This document shows positions 26,644 through 36,100 of a DNA stretch of 64,000 bases, piece by piece. This DNA is from Candidatus Undinarchaeales archaeon (GTDB lineage: Archaea; SpSt-1190; JASMDC01). A program made the translations under genes and the position numbers. A model generated the notes under the pieces. It was not told where the DNA came from. It saw only the letters and a list, made by a program, of their open reading frames with translations, and did not search any database. Location: assembly GCA_030753015.1 (NCBI GenBank), contig JASMDC010000013.1, positions 25,216 through 89,215 on the forward strand. The letters are read 5' to 3'. Numbering within the stretch: the first letter of the stretch is position 1; every line of letters starts with the position of its first letter.

Positions 26644-27423
26644 ATGCTGCCTTCTTCAACCCTTGAGTACGCGGTACGCGATTTCTCCGGTGGTAAGGCT
26701 AACATCACCGGGACCTACCGCGTTGACGAGGGCAATATCAATGCGGCCTACCGTATCGATGTAGATGAGAAGGGGCTTCTTTTTTCGTCCTCCGGTTCGT
26801 ATTACGCGAAAGAGGGGGACATGCGCGGGGAGATCGTGGGCTCCAAGCTCGCGGAATGCGCCGGGCTCTCCACATATCGCATCAAGCAGTACAAGGGCTT
26901 CGGCCTCATGGAATCGGCGCCAGGGAACATGGTAATCAAGTCCCGTAACGCGATCGACAAGGACCCCAAGCGCTTCGCCTACGAGATCGGTAAGTTATGC
27001 GCCTATGACTTCGTGTTCGGCGTAGGGGACGGTCACGCCAAGAACGTGTTCTACGACGGCAAGAAGGCAACACGGATCGACATGGAGTCCGTTCTAATGA
27101 CGGACATGGTGGACACCCGATACGTTGCCAGGGACTTCCTCGACAACCTCACGGGCTACCACACCAAGGCCGAGACGCTCAAGCCGCAACTGCGCAAGGG
27201 CTTCGACGACGCCTACAAGTCCATCCGCTCGAACAAGAGAGAGGCCCTCGGGACCGTGAACCGGGCCATCCGCGCAGGTATCGAGGTGGGCGACGGCTAT
27301 GGGAAGAAACCAGTGGACCCGAGTGTCACCAGTGAGGTGTCCCGACGCATCGATCTGAACACCGATCGCCTCTTTGACGAGATCTTCGACCAGTACCGGA
27401 TTCTGGCGGAGAGGAGACAGTGA
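26644..27423 (+). CDS. HipA / PI3K-like atypical kinase
   Basis: A 259-residue protein. Several marks of the HipA/PI3-PI4-kinase/Fam20 type kinase fold are visible: a candidate ATP-binding Lys56 (YYAK) with Glu63 in GEIVGSKLAECAGL, the catalytic-loop-like GDGHAKN (residues 128-134, compare GDRHxxN of PI3K and DRHxxN of HipA) and a metal-binding RIDMES (compare HIDFG) about ten residues later. The Arg of DRH is Gly here. The C-terminal third is helical and basic. I start at the ATG at 26644 because the TATA box puts the transcript start there; a TTG at 26620 is upstream of it. No HipB-like antitoxin is adjacent, so a toxin role is not supported by context. Confidence 0.55.
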   Translation: MLPSSTLEYAVRDFSGGKANITGTYRVDEGNINAAYRIDVDEKGLLFSSSGSYYAKEGDMRGEIVGSKLAECAGLSTYRIKQYKGFGLMESAPGNMVIKSRNAIDKDPKRFAYEIGKLCAYDFVFGVGDGHAKNVFYDGKKATRIDMESVLMTDMVDTRYVARDFLDNLTGYHTKAETLKPQLRKGFDDAYKSIRSNKREALGTVNRAIRAGIEVGDGYGKKPVDPSVTSEVSRRIDLNTDRLFDEIFDQYRILAERRQ

Positions 27424-27517
27424 TAGAATATACCACCGATGAACTTTGCCCCAGCCGCGAAGGTCAGATTTTTAAAATCCGTCATGGTGGGGTGCCCCGC
27501 ATCCAGGGTGACATGCC

Positions 27518-28723
27518 ATGATCAATCCCACTGAGCGTTCGGCCAACATCGAGTACGCGATCCGAGACGTTCTCATTCCTGCTCTCAAGCTGGAGGAGCA
27601 GGGCCGGACCATCCTCAAGCTCAACATCGGCGATCCCATCGCCTTCGATTTCGAAACGCCTCCGCACATGGTGGAGGCGTACTGCCGAGCGCTGCGCGAC
27701 GGCCACAACGGCTACTCTGACTCGCAAGGGTACAAACCACTCATCAGTTCCATCGTGGAGCATGAGCGCAAGAAGTACGGCACTGAGCTGGATCCGTCCA
27801 AGGTGCTCGTCACTGCCGGTATATCTGAAGCACTGGTGTTCCTGTTCGGAGCTCTGCTGGAGCAGGGGGACGAGATCCTCGTTCCGGGACCGAGCTACCC
27901 ACCGTACACCACCCTCGTGAAGTTCATGGGTGGCGTAGCCCGCACCTACCGTACAGATGAGAACAACGGCTGGCAGCCCGATATCGATGACCTGCGGGCC
28001 AAGATCACGAACCGTACCAAGGCTATCGCCATCATCAATCCCAACAATCCCACAGGCTCTGCTTACACCCGACAAGTGCTCGCTCCGATCATCGACCTGG
28101 CCGCCGAGCATAAGTTGCCCATCATCAGCGATGAGATATACGATGGGCTGGTGTACGACCTGCCCCACACCTCGCCCCTGGCCCTCTCCGAGGAAGTACC
28201 AATGGTGCTCCTCAACGGCTTCTCGAAAGTGTACATGGTCCCAGGCTGGCGTGTCGGGTACATGGCCTTCAGGGACACCGAGGGACGGTTGGACGGCCTG
28301 TACGACGGCTGCATCCGCCAGGCCCGTGTGCGCCTGAGCACGAACCACCCGGCCCAGGTCGCATCCCTGGCAGCACTGGAGGGCCCGCAGGAGCACATCG
28401 AGGAGAACCGCCGGAAGCTCATGGAGCGGCGGGACATCATCTCCCGGCGCGTCAACGCCATCGACGGCCTCTCGGTGGCCAGGCCCGAGGGCGCGTTCTA
28501 TGCCTTCCCCCGTATCGATATCGAGCGGGGGCCATGGAAGAACGACAAGGCCTTCGTGCTGGACATGCTGGAGACCGCCGGTGTGCTTTGCGTCCACGGT
28601 AGCGGGTTCTGCGAGGATTTCGGCAAGGACCACTTCCGTGTCGTGTTCCTGGCACCACCTGCCGAGCTGGAAAGGGCCTGTGATGCCATCGAGGACTTCA
28701 TGGCCACACGGCTGCGGGACTGA
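27518..28723 (+). CDS. Class I/II PLP-dependent aminotransferase (alanine/aspartate type)
   Basis: A 401-residue enzyme of usual length. It shows the fold type I landmarks: GDP near residue 39 (LNIGDPIAFDF), the cofactor-stacking GPSYPPY, NPNNPTG with the Asn that binds the PLP ring, SDEIYDGLVYD with the Asp that binds the pyridine N, and NGFSKVYMVPGWRVGY with the Schiff-base Lys and the phosphate-binding Arg. A conserved Arg near the C-terminus (FRVVFLAPP) binds the substrate carboxylate. The closest look is archaeal alanine aminotransferase. It is preceded by a TTTTTAAAA box and a GGGTGAC ribosome site. It is convergent with the small Gly/Tyr-rich protein, three bases apart. Confidence 0.88.
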   Translation: MINPTERSANIEYAIRDVLIPALKLEEQGRTILKLNIGDPIAFDFETPPHMVEAYCRALRDGHNGYSDSQGYKPLISSIVEHERKKYGTELDPSKVLVTAGISEALVFLFGALLEQGDEILVPGPSYPPYTTLVKFMGGVARTYRTDENNGWQPDIDDLRAKITNRTKAIAIINPNNPTGSAYTRQVLAPIIDLAAEHKLPIISDEIYDGLVYDLPHTSPLALSEEVPMVLLNGFSKVYMVPGWRVGYMAFRDTEGRLDGLYDGCIRQARVRLSTNHPAQVASLAALEGPQEHIEENRRKLMERRDIISRRVNAIDGLSVARPEGAFYAFPRIDIERGPWKNDKAFVLDMLETAGVLCVHGSGFCEDFGKDHFRVVFLAPPAELERACDAIEDFMATRLRD

Positions 28724-28726
28724 GGC

Positions 28727-29245
28727 TCACGGCTCCTTCTTCTCCACAGGGGCGGGAGCGAACCGGAAGGACTCGACCCAAGGTTCCTCGACCAGGCCCT
28801 TGGTATCCACTGCCGCAATGAAGAACTGTATCTTTCGGGTGGTCTTGTCCCCGGCAAAAGGCTGGCCGCCCGTGGCGTTGATAGCGTCCACGACCTGATC
28901 GAAGGTCATCTCCTCCGAGTGAACGAGGGTGACCATGACCTTCGTGCCGGGATTCTTGGCCATGTACTCCTTCATCCCCTCACGGCCGTAGGGCCCCTCG
29001 TCCGTCATGACGTTGTAACCGAAGTAGGCCGCCACGACGAGCACGAGGAGGATACCTATGACCTTGGGCGATATGCTGATGCCCCTCCCGGTCGCGGCGG
29101 GCGCTACCGGGGTCTGGCCGTAGTCCATCTGGGGCTGGCCGTAGTCCATACGCTGCTGTACCATACCGTATCCGCGGCTGCCGTAGTAGGAGCCGTATCC
29201 CTGGCCCTGGTACGCGCCTCCGGCCTGCTGAGGGTACGGGCCCAC
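28727..29245 (-). CDS. Membrane protein with Gly/Tyr/Gln-rich N-terminus
   Basis: A 172-residue protein with a low-complexity N-terminus rich in Gly, Tyr and Gln, including two MDYGQ units, then a single hydrophobic helix (GILLVLVVAAYFGYNVM, about 64-80) and a soluble C-terminal domain with VMVTLVHSEEMTFDQVVDAI. The type of N-terminus suggests a cytosolic, disordered, possibly self-associating segment. The start is a GTG at 29245. It follows the NMN adenylyltransferase by 12 bases, in one transcript. Confidence 0.65.
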   Translation of the reverse strand: MGPYPQQAGGAYQGQGYGSYYGSRGYGMVQQRMDYGQPQMDYGQTPVAPAATGRGISISPKVIGILLVLVVAAYFGYNVMTDEGPYGREGMKEYMAKNPGTKVMVTLVHSEEMTFDQVVDAINATGGQPFAGDKTTRKIQFFIAAVDTKGLVEEPWVESFRFAPAPVEKKEP

Positions 29246-29257
29246 GGTAAGTGTCCC

Positions 29258-29764
29258 CTATTCCTTCTCCTCGAGGATCCGGATGCGCTCCACACCGTCG
29301 ACGCGCTTGATGAGGTCGGCGACCTCGGGCGGGACGAGCGACTCCCAGTCCTCACCGGTCACGATGCGCCGCCGGATCTCCGTACCGGAGAGCGCCTCCC
29401 GCTCGTACAGCGGTGAGTGGCGCACGTCGAACCCTGCCTCAGAGAACAGACGCCGGACCAGTGGGTTGTTGGAGAACACGACATCGATGGGCGGGCACAT
29501 GGACTCTACATGGCGCACCCAGATAGCGTTGCGGTTGACGTCGATGATGGGCACGAAGAAGAACACGCCCTTGCCCGACTGCTTCATCACCTTGGATAGC
29601 ATCCACACGCGCTCGCCCGCAGTGAACGGATTATTATGAGTGTGCGATGTCTGGGCGGAGCCTATACCGACGACCACGTCATCGAACTTCGCAGCTATGT
29701 CGCTGAGCACCCTGACATGGCCCTTGTGGGGCGGTTGATAGCGCCCTATCACGAGTGCGCGCAT
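29258..29764 (-). CDS. nadM: Nicotinamide-nucleotide adenylyltransferase (archaeal type)
   Basis: A 168-residue enzyme, the normal archaeal NadM length. It starts MRALVIGRYQPPHKGH, with the nucleotidyltransferase HxGH motif at 13-16, has the nicotinamide-binding NPFTAGERVWML and the SGTEIRRRI phosphate-binding motif (ISSTxxR type). It makes NAD from NMN and ATP. A longer frame to 30151 exists but is antisense to the KH gene. The ATG at 29764 lies 26.5 nt from the centre of a palindromic TTATAA that also serves the KH gene on the other strand, so the mRNA is leaderless. Confidence 0.92.
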   Translation of the reverse strand: MRALVIGRYQPPHKGHVRVLSDIAAKFDDVVVGIGSAQTSHTHNNPFTAGERVWMLSKVMKQSGKGVFFFVPIIDVNRNAIWVRHVESMCPPIDVVFSNNPLVRRLFSEAGFDVRHSPLYEREALSGTEIRRRIVTGEDWESLVPPEVADLIKRVDGVERIRILEEKE

Positions 29765-29787
29765 CCCGGGAAGAACGCGAGATGCAC

Positions 29788-29793
29788 TTATAA
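29788..29793. promoter_or_regulatory. Palindromic TATA box shared by two leaderless genes
   Basis: TTATAA centred at 29790.5 is 26.5 nt from the ATG of nadM (29764, minus) and 26.5 nt from an ATG of the KH gene (29817, plus). One TATA element thus sits at the standard archaeal distance for both transcripts. Confidence 0.65.
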
Positions 29794-29816
29794 CTCTTAT
29801 GCAGGATTCGATGGGC

Positions 29817-30332
29817 ATGAAGCTTCCCATCTGTGCGTTCTGCGCAAACTCGTCCGCCCTCTGCGCCGTTGACGAGCCGCGTCTGGAGGCAGGGGAGATC
29901 GACCAGGCCGACATCATAATCTCACGCGCCATCGCCCGCATCGGCCGCCGGTCCCGCGCCCTCCAGGAATCCGAGATCGTCCGGGGGTTCGACCTGGGTG
30001 ACCGATTAGTAATCATCACCCGGGAGGAGGACGTAGGCCGCATCATCGGGAAGAAGGGCACTCGCGTCAAGCGTCTCACCGACACGCTGGGCAAGCGCGT
30101 CGTCGTCGTGGGCCAGCGGGACGACGTGCGGGGCATCGTGGACCGGATCATCTACCCGGGACGCCTGCGCGCCATCTCCAACGTCTACACCGACACGGGC
30201 TCCAAGCGCCTCGTCGAGGTGAACCGGGCTGGCGAGATCGACCTCGATCGGTTCGTAGCCATGCTCGCCTTTCTCTTCGGTGGTGAGTTCGAGGTCCGTG
30301 TCCTGGACAAAAAGAAGCGGGACGACGAATGA
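29817..30332 (+). CDS. KH-domain RNA-binding protein with cysteine-rich N-terminus
   Basis: A 171-residue protein of the archaeal NusA-like / KH group. The N-terminus MKLPICAFCANSSALC holds a C-x2-C and a further Cys, a likely metal site. The KH domain contains the GxxG loop in IIGKKGTRVKRL, followed by a second alpha/beta part (RLVEVNRAGEIDLDRFVAML). The start at 29817 is preferred over 29799 and 29811 since the TATA box predicts the transcript to begin there. Its last four bases overlap the RLI start (ATGA), linking it to ribosome recycling or RNA metabolism. Confidence 0.75.
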   Translation: MKLPICAFCANSSALCAVDEPRLEAGEIDQADIIISRAIARIGRRSRALQESEIVRGFDLGDRLVIITREEDVGRIIGKKGTRVKRLTDTLGKRVVVVGQRDDVRGIVDRIIYPGRLRAISNVYTDTGSKRLVEVNRAGEIDLDRFVAMLAFLFGGEFEVRVLDKKKRDDE

Positions 30333-32104
30333 CGCGCATCGCCATCGTCAAGAAGGACGAATGCCAGGGCGGCCGTGATTGCCCCTATACGTGCCAACGC
30401 TTCTGCCCCCGCGTCCGTACCGGCGACGAGACCGTCACCGTGGGCGAGGACGGTAAGCCCGTCATCCACGAGGAGTTGTGCGTGGGATGCGGTATCTGCG
30501 TGAACAAGTGCCCCCACGACTCGATCATCATCGTCAACCTCCCGGAGGAGCTGAAGAGCGAACCGGTCCACCGGTTCGGTATCAACGGGTTCCGCCTGTT
30601 CAGGCTGCCGGTGCCCAAGCGCGGTTCCGTGGTGGGCCTACTGGGACCCAACGGTATCGGTAAGTCCACGGCCATCTCCATCCTCGGTGGCCAGCTGGTC
30701 CCTGACCTCGGAACGGGCGAGCCCGCCGATTGGGACGACATTGCGGAGTTCTTCGCAGGCAACGAGATCCTCAACTACCTCCAGGAACTGCGAGAAGGTA
30801 CGGCCAACCTCGCCTTCAAGCCCCAGCAGATCACCGCGATCCCCAAGCTGTACAAGGGCAAGAGTGCTCGCGAGCTCTTGGAGAAAATTGACCAGGCCGG
30901 TCGTTTGGACGAGCTGGTGAAGGCCTTCGAGCTCACCGACCTCCTCGATCACCCCGTGCAGAATCTCTCAGGTGGCGAGATGCAGCGCGTGTCCATCGCA
31001 GGCTGTCTCTCCCGGGACGCACAGTTCTTCTTCCTTGACGAGCCCTCGTCCTTTCTCGACATCAAGCAGCGCCTCAACGTGTCCAAGGTCATCAGGGACC
31101 TGGCGACCCAGGACAAGGCCGTGATGGTCGTCGAGCACGACCTGGTCATCCTCGACTACCTCACAGATTACACCCACTTGATGTACGGCAAGGCCGCAGC
31201 TTTCGGCGTGGTCTCCCTCCTGCGCGGTGCGCGGGCCGGTATAAACACTTACCTCGGCGGGTACCTTAAAGAGGAGAACGTCCGGTTCCGGACCGGCCCC
31301 ATCACCTTCGATGTGCGGGCCCCGATACCCGAGCGGGACGCCGACAAACTCGTGACCTTCGAGGGACTGAAGCGTTCGTTCCCGAGCTTCTCGCTGGACG
31401 TGCCCAAGGGCAACGTATTCCGTGGAGAGGTCGTAGGGATCCTTGGGCCCAACGGCATCGGTAAGACCACCATGGTCAAGATGCTGGCCGGGATTGAGGA
31501 GCCGGACGAGGGCTTCATAGACACGACCGTGACGGTCTCATATAAGCCTCAGTACCTAGAGGCCAAGGGCAACGCTACGGTCCAGTCCACGCTCAAGGCG
31601 GTCACCTCCGACGTCGGTACGGGGCTCTACCAGACCGAAGTGCTCCGCCCGTTGGCTCTCGAGGGCCTGCTCACCAAGCGTATCGTCCACTTGTCGGGTG
31701 GCGAGCTCCAGCGCCTTGCCATCGCTGTCTGCCTCTCCCGCGAGGCCGACCTGTACCTGCTCGACGAGCCCGCGGCGTACCTTGACGTAGAGCAGCGCAT
31801 TAACGCTGCCCGGGTCATCCGCCGCACCATGGAGAGACGGGAGGCGTCGTGCATGGTGGTCGACCACGACATCCTCTTCCTCGACTACCTCTCCAACCGG
31901 CTCATGGTGTTCATGGGCCGACCGGGCGTCTCGGGTAAGGCTGTGGGCCCCATGACGATGCGGGACGGGATGAACCTCTTCCTCAAGGACGTGGGCGTCA
32001 CCTTCCGGCGAGATCCCGAAACTCGCCGGCCGCGCGCGAACAAGACCGCATCCCTCAAGGACCGGGAGCAGAAGGCGCAGGGCGAGTACTACTACCTCGA
32101 GTGA
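30329..32104 (+). CDS. rli1: Ribosome recycling ATPase ABCE1/RLI
   Basis: A 591-residue protein, full family length. The N-terminal iron-sulfur domain has the eight cysteines of two 4Fe-4S clusters (CQGGRDCPYTCQRFCP and CVGCGICVNKCP). ATPase 1 has Walker A GPNGIGKST and signature LSGGEMQRV; ATPase 2 has GPNGIGKTT and LSGGELQRL; the hinge and the HLH insertion are present. The protein splits 70S ribosomes after termination with aRF1/Pelota and ATP. It overlaps the KH gene by four bases. Its final codons are repeated exactly at 40272-40304, so the 3' end appears to have been rebuilt by an insertion event; the current stop is TGA. Confidence 0.96.
   Translation: MTRIAIVKKDECQGGRDCPYTCQRFCPRVRTGDETVTVGEDGKPVIHEELCVGCGICVNKCPHDSIIIVNLPEELKSEPVHRFGINGFRLFRLPVPKRGSVVGLLGPNGIGKSTAISILGGQLVPDLGTGEPADWDDIAEFFAGNEILNYLQELREGTANLAFKPQQITAIPKLYKGKSARELLEKIDQAGRLDELVKAFELTDLLDHPVQNLSGGEMQRVSIAGCLSRDAQFFFLDEPSSFLDIKQRLNVSKVIRDLATQDKAVMVVEHDLVILDYLTDYTHLMYGKAAAFGVVSLLRGARAGINTYLGGYLKEENVRFRTGPITFDVRAPIPERDADKLVTFEGLKRSFPSFSLDVPKGNVFRGEVVGILGPNGIGKTTMVKMLAGIEEPDEGFIDTTVTVSYKPQYLEAKGNATVQSTLKAVTSDVGTGLYQTEVLRPLALEGLLTKRIVHLSGGELQRLAIAVCLSREADLYLLDEPAAYLDVEQRINAARVIRRTMERREASCMVVDHDILFLDYLSNRLMVFMGRPGVSGKAVGPMTMRDGMNLFLKDVGVTFRRDPETRRPRANKTASLKDREQKAQGEYYYLE
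32070..32102. repeat. 33-bp repeat, left copy (RLI 3' end)
   Basis: These bases, encoding the last residues of RLI (QKAQGEYYYLE), are identical to 40272-40304. The copies are in the same orientation and enclose the IS481-type element and the giant C25 gene. Confidence 0.85.
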
Positions 32105-32125
32105 GGGTGTAACCGCTTCCTACGG

Positions 32126-32140
32126 GCCGCCGATCAGAAC
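32126..32140. repeat. Target-site duplication of the IS481-type element, left
   Basis: GCCGCCGATCAGAAC, identical to 33064-33078 on the other side of the element. Confidence 0.85.
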
Positions 32141-33063
32141 TGTAATTCCTCAGGACATATTGGACACTTTCGAGAATACTTGTGAGGGTATTTGGTATCC
32201 TATGCCTGCATGTGGCCTTTCGTTGTTGTAATAATCGACGAACGTTTCCAAGCTGTTGAATCGTGGGTATGTTGCTCTGAACGTCCTGTGGAATCTCTCG
32301 ATTTTTCCGAGCGTGGTGGGCTTGCCTATACCTCCGAATATGTGTTGTATACCTCGATCTTTGCAGAAGATCGTGAAGCCGGATACCTGTCCTTTAGATG
32401 CGTAGTACTGTGTTCCGTGGTCTGTGATTATCTGTCGGGGCTTGCCGTAGTCGTCAATAATCGTCTCGAGCTGTCCGAGGATGTTTTCTGTCGTTCCCCG
32501 TTTGAACAGCTCGATCCCCAGGATGTATCGCGAACAGTCGTCGATGAATGTTGACAGCCAACGGCGCTTGTAGATGCATAGATCTGTCTGCCATAGGCTG
32601 TTCGGGTGCTTCCTGGACCAGCTCTTGTACGTCTTCTGCCTGCGTTTTTTCTTCAGGCGTTTGATCAGACCTGCATCTTTGAGCGTCCGGTATACCGTCG
32701 CATGACCAACGCAGATACCTTCTTTTTCTAGCAAAACTTGTAGGGTCTTCTCGTTATGTCCCGTCTCTTCACGGATCGCTATGATCCGCTCTTTGACACT
32801 CTCGGGTGTCCTGTGTATCGTTTTGGGACGCCGGGACTTGGGCTTGAGACCTTCAAAGCCTTCCTTCTCATACTTGTCCCACCATGTGTAGAACGTGCTG
32901 CGTGGAACGCGGGCTTGAGAACAGATGTCATCCACGCGCCTTCCTTCTTTCCGTCGCCTTACCATCCAAAGCCTGAGCTTAGCAAGATCACGCTTCATAA
33001 CTTACCACAAGAAAAAAGAGAGACTCAACAACAAGAATGTCCAACATGTGGTGAGGAACTACA
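32141..33063 (-). mobile_element. IS481-family insertion sequence, 923 bp, complete
   Basis: The element is bounded by a perfect 15-bp target duplication and by terminal inverted repeats: 32141-32166 starts TGTAATTCCTCA, and 33038-33063 read on the minus strand starts TGTAGTTCCTCA; the two ends match at 22 of 26 positions. One transposase gene fills it and its stop lies in the left repeat. The perfect duplication suggests a recent insertion. It sits between RLI and the promoter of the C25 gene and disrupts no frame. Confidence 0.88.
32150..32998 (-). CDS. IS481-family transposase (rve integrase core)
   Basis: A 282-residue transposase. Residues 1-60 hold a helix-turn-helix (RVDDICSQARVPRSTFYTWW), 65-115 a second HTH-like region, and 130-280 the rve core with the DDE triad Asp139 (WQTD), Asp193 (TDHGTQY) and Glu234 (GKIERFHRT), spacing normal for IS481/IS3 elements. 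The end YYNNERPHAGIGYQIP is the family's usual tail. The frame is intact and the inverted repeats are close by, so it may still be active. Confidence 0.92.
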   Translation of the reverse strand: MKRDLAKLRLWMVRRRKEGRRVDDICSQARVPRSTFYTWWDKYEKEGFEGLKPKSRRPKTIHRTPESVKERIIAIREETGHNEKTLQVLLEKEGICVGHATVYRTLKDAGLIKRLKKKRRQKTYKSWSRKHPNSLWQTDLCIYKRRWLSTFIDDCSRYILGIELFKRGTTENILGQLETIIDDYGKPRQIITDHGTQYYASKGQVSGFTIFCKDRGIQHIFGGIGKPTTLGKIERFHRTFRATYPRFNSLETFVDYYNNERPHAGIGYQIPSQVFSKVSNMS

Positions 33064-33078
33064 GCCGCCGATCAGAAC
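33064..33078. repeat. Target-site duplication of the IS481-type element, right
   Basis: Exact 15-bp copy of 32126-32140. The TTATATGG box of the C25 gene begins ten bases further on. Confidence 0.85.
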
Positions 33079-33133
33079 AACAACCCTTATATGGTATCCA
33101 AACTACATCAATAACTAGTAGATAGTGGAACCT

Positions 33134-36100
33134 ATGGAGAATGGGAAGGAACAATCCAGTGTCCTAGTAGAAGGACTCTTGCTGTTGGTACTGCTCCCAT
33201 CGCTGGTACTGTCCACCGAGCTCGACGTCGGCACAAACATAGCCACGAGCGAGATGTACTCCCAGCAGCTGAGGTACTTCAATGTCGATGTGGCCTTCTC
33301 CGACCCCGTACTCACTATGGAGGACGGTTCCACGAGCATCACTATCGAGAACACCACGCTCGTCTCCGAGCCCACGCACCCCATGCTCCCGATGAGGATC
33401 GTCACCCTTTACATCCCTGAAGGGTATCAGGTCTCGTCGGTGGAGGTCATTGAACTTGTGACTCGCTCCCTCGGAGCTGACCATCAGGTTCTGCCCGCCC
33501 CCTACCCCATTAGCCCCATCGATCATAAGCCTTCTGAAAGGAACACCTCCATCTACGGCTCACCGGAACCCTTCCCTCCTCAGTCTTTCATGACGTATGG
33601 GACCCGGCGCCTGATGGGATACAACGTGTTCCAGGTCGCGACCTTCCCCATCACCTACTACCCGATCAATGGAAGTCTACTCTTCCATCCAAGAATCAGA
33701 ATCAGGGCACAGCTGGAGTGGACCGGAACGGAGGGTCCAGGAAAGGAGGAGGAAGAGCGAGGTTTCATCAGCTCGATAGTCGAGAACGACTTCGCGCTCG
33801 AGGAGGGATTCGGAACGCCCGTCGTCCCCGATCACTCGGATTCCGATGGAGCTGGTGAAGGTGAGGGTGAGTCCGGGACCACGGAGGGCGGTGCGGACGG
33901 TGAGGGCGAACCACAGGCGGACAGCGGTCCAACATACGAATACCTTATCGTGTATCATTCACCGACCTTCAACTCCGCCGCGAACAGGCTGGGAACGTGG
34001 AAGTACCAGAAGGGCTACACAGTCGGTCTTGCCTCGACCGCATACTTCAACAGTAATTATGCAGGATATGACCTTGCCGAAAAGATCAGAAACGGTCTCA
34101 AGAACCTCCATGATAACTACGGTACTCAATGGGTCGTTCTCATTGGAGATTACAACTACGTCCCCCCCCGGTGCGGGTATGACAAGAAAGGAACGAACAC
34201 AGGGGGCAATACGGGTTACCTCTGTGACGCTGACTCCACACCAACTGACCTATACTACGCTGATCTCGATAGCGACTGGGACTACGACGGGGACAACCTG
34301 TACGGCGAGTACATCGATGATCACTGGGGCGGGGGAGTCCAGCGCCTCGACCTCACGGCAGAAGTGTACGTAGGAAGGATTTCTGTGTCTGATGCCGACA
34401 CCGCCCTGCAGGTCGTCGACAAGATCATCAAATACGAGAAGGAACCTACGACAGGGGACTGGCTATCGAAGGCCCTCATCCTGGGCGCTATGGCCAACTA
34501 CGACGAGGACACGAACAGCGACGGTCAGGTGGACAAGTTCAAGCGCGACTGGGCCCCGGTCATGGAGCAGCTCAGGACCGACTACTTCCCCGCAGACTAT
34601 TCCCTCACCACCATGTACGAGAAGGAAGGGGTCGCCTCACCCCTGGGACAGTCCACTTACTCATGCACCACGCCCCTCACGAACGACAACGTGAAGTCCG
34701 CTATCAATCAGGGCTACGGTGTCATGACCATGGGCGGCCACGGCGGTAAAACCGACATCTGGAGGGTCATCTGGAGCATGGACGCCGATAGTGACAACAT
34801 CAACGACCCCTCTGAAAAACAATGGTCGGCGTACCTGAAGACGACGGATACACTGTCGAACGCCAACAAGACACCATTCGTGTATACTGCCTCATGCCTG
34901 ACCGCCCTCATTGACGGTTCAAGTGACTCCCTGGGGGAATGGCTCGTCAACCAGCAGTGGTCGGGAGCGATCGGGTATGTGGGAGCGACGCGCACTTCGT
35001 ACTCCGGCATCGGTAGCACCGAATATTACAATCAGAAGCTCGTCAAGCTATTCTGGGATTCGCTCTTCTCAGGGTACTACTCATCGGGCGAGGCGCTCTA
35101 CCGCTCCAAGACACAGTACTCTGTACACCATCCGTTCACAGGTGCCTCGAATGATAATACCAAACTAAGGAACTACTACGACTACATCCTGCTAGGTGAT
35201 CCCGAGACGCCTATCTGGACGGATGATCCCGTTACGGTCTCCTCCACAGGGCTTCCCGAGAAACTCCAGACCGGGCATGCCAATGAATTCGTAGTGATAA
35301 TCAAAGACTCGGAGCAAAGCGCGGTCAATGGAGCACGTGTATCCATATCAGGAGCTGGGACCCATGAGGAAAAGACGACGGATACCCAAGGGAACGCTGC
35401 ATTCACGGGGATCTCGCCCACGTCGGACGGTACCGTGACCCTTGTCGTCACCAAGCACAACCACCTCACGGTAATCGAGGAGGTACAATCTATCACGGAC
35501 AATGACGCCCCGACCACCACGCCCGGAGTAACGGAGGACGGGTGGTACTCCGAGGACCAGACGCTCAGCCTGACATGCGACGACGGTTCCGGTGTGGGAT
35601 GCAGCACGACGTACTACTGCACGGACTCTGTAGGAACGTGCACGCCCGGGACTGTGTACACGCAACCGGTCTCGCTCTCATGCTCGACAGGGAGCATATG
35701 CATCCACTACGTCAGGTACTACAGTAAGGACCAGTTCGACAACGCGGAGTCATTCAAGACGAGCGTGGCTTTCAGGATCGACAAGCAGAAACCGACAACG
35801 ACGGACAGTTCGGATGCGAACTGGCACGGAAGCGACCAGGCCATCACGCTGACGTGCAATGACGGGACCGGCGCGGGATGTGACACCACGTACTACTGCA
35901 CCGATACGAGCGGTACGTGCACGCCTGATACGAATTACACGCAGCCCATCAGCATTACGTGCTCCGCTGGAAGCGTGTGCACAAGGTACGTCAGGTATCG
36001 CAGTAACGACACCCTTGCGAACACGGAGGACGTCAGGACAAGCAATCAGGTCAGGATCGACAAGCAGAAACCGACAACGTCGGACAACTCCGATACGAAC

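Noticed and set aside
26644..27423. HipBA toxin-antitoxin module
   Set aside because: No HipB-like helix-turn-helix gene is adjacent and the DRH motif is incomplete; only a kinase-like fold is suggested.
29258..30151. A 297-residue frame for the NMN adenylyltransferase
   Set aside because: Its first 129 codons are antisense to the KH gene; NadM proteins are about 170 residues and start with the MRALVIGRYQPPH strand.
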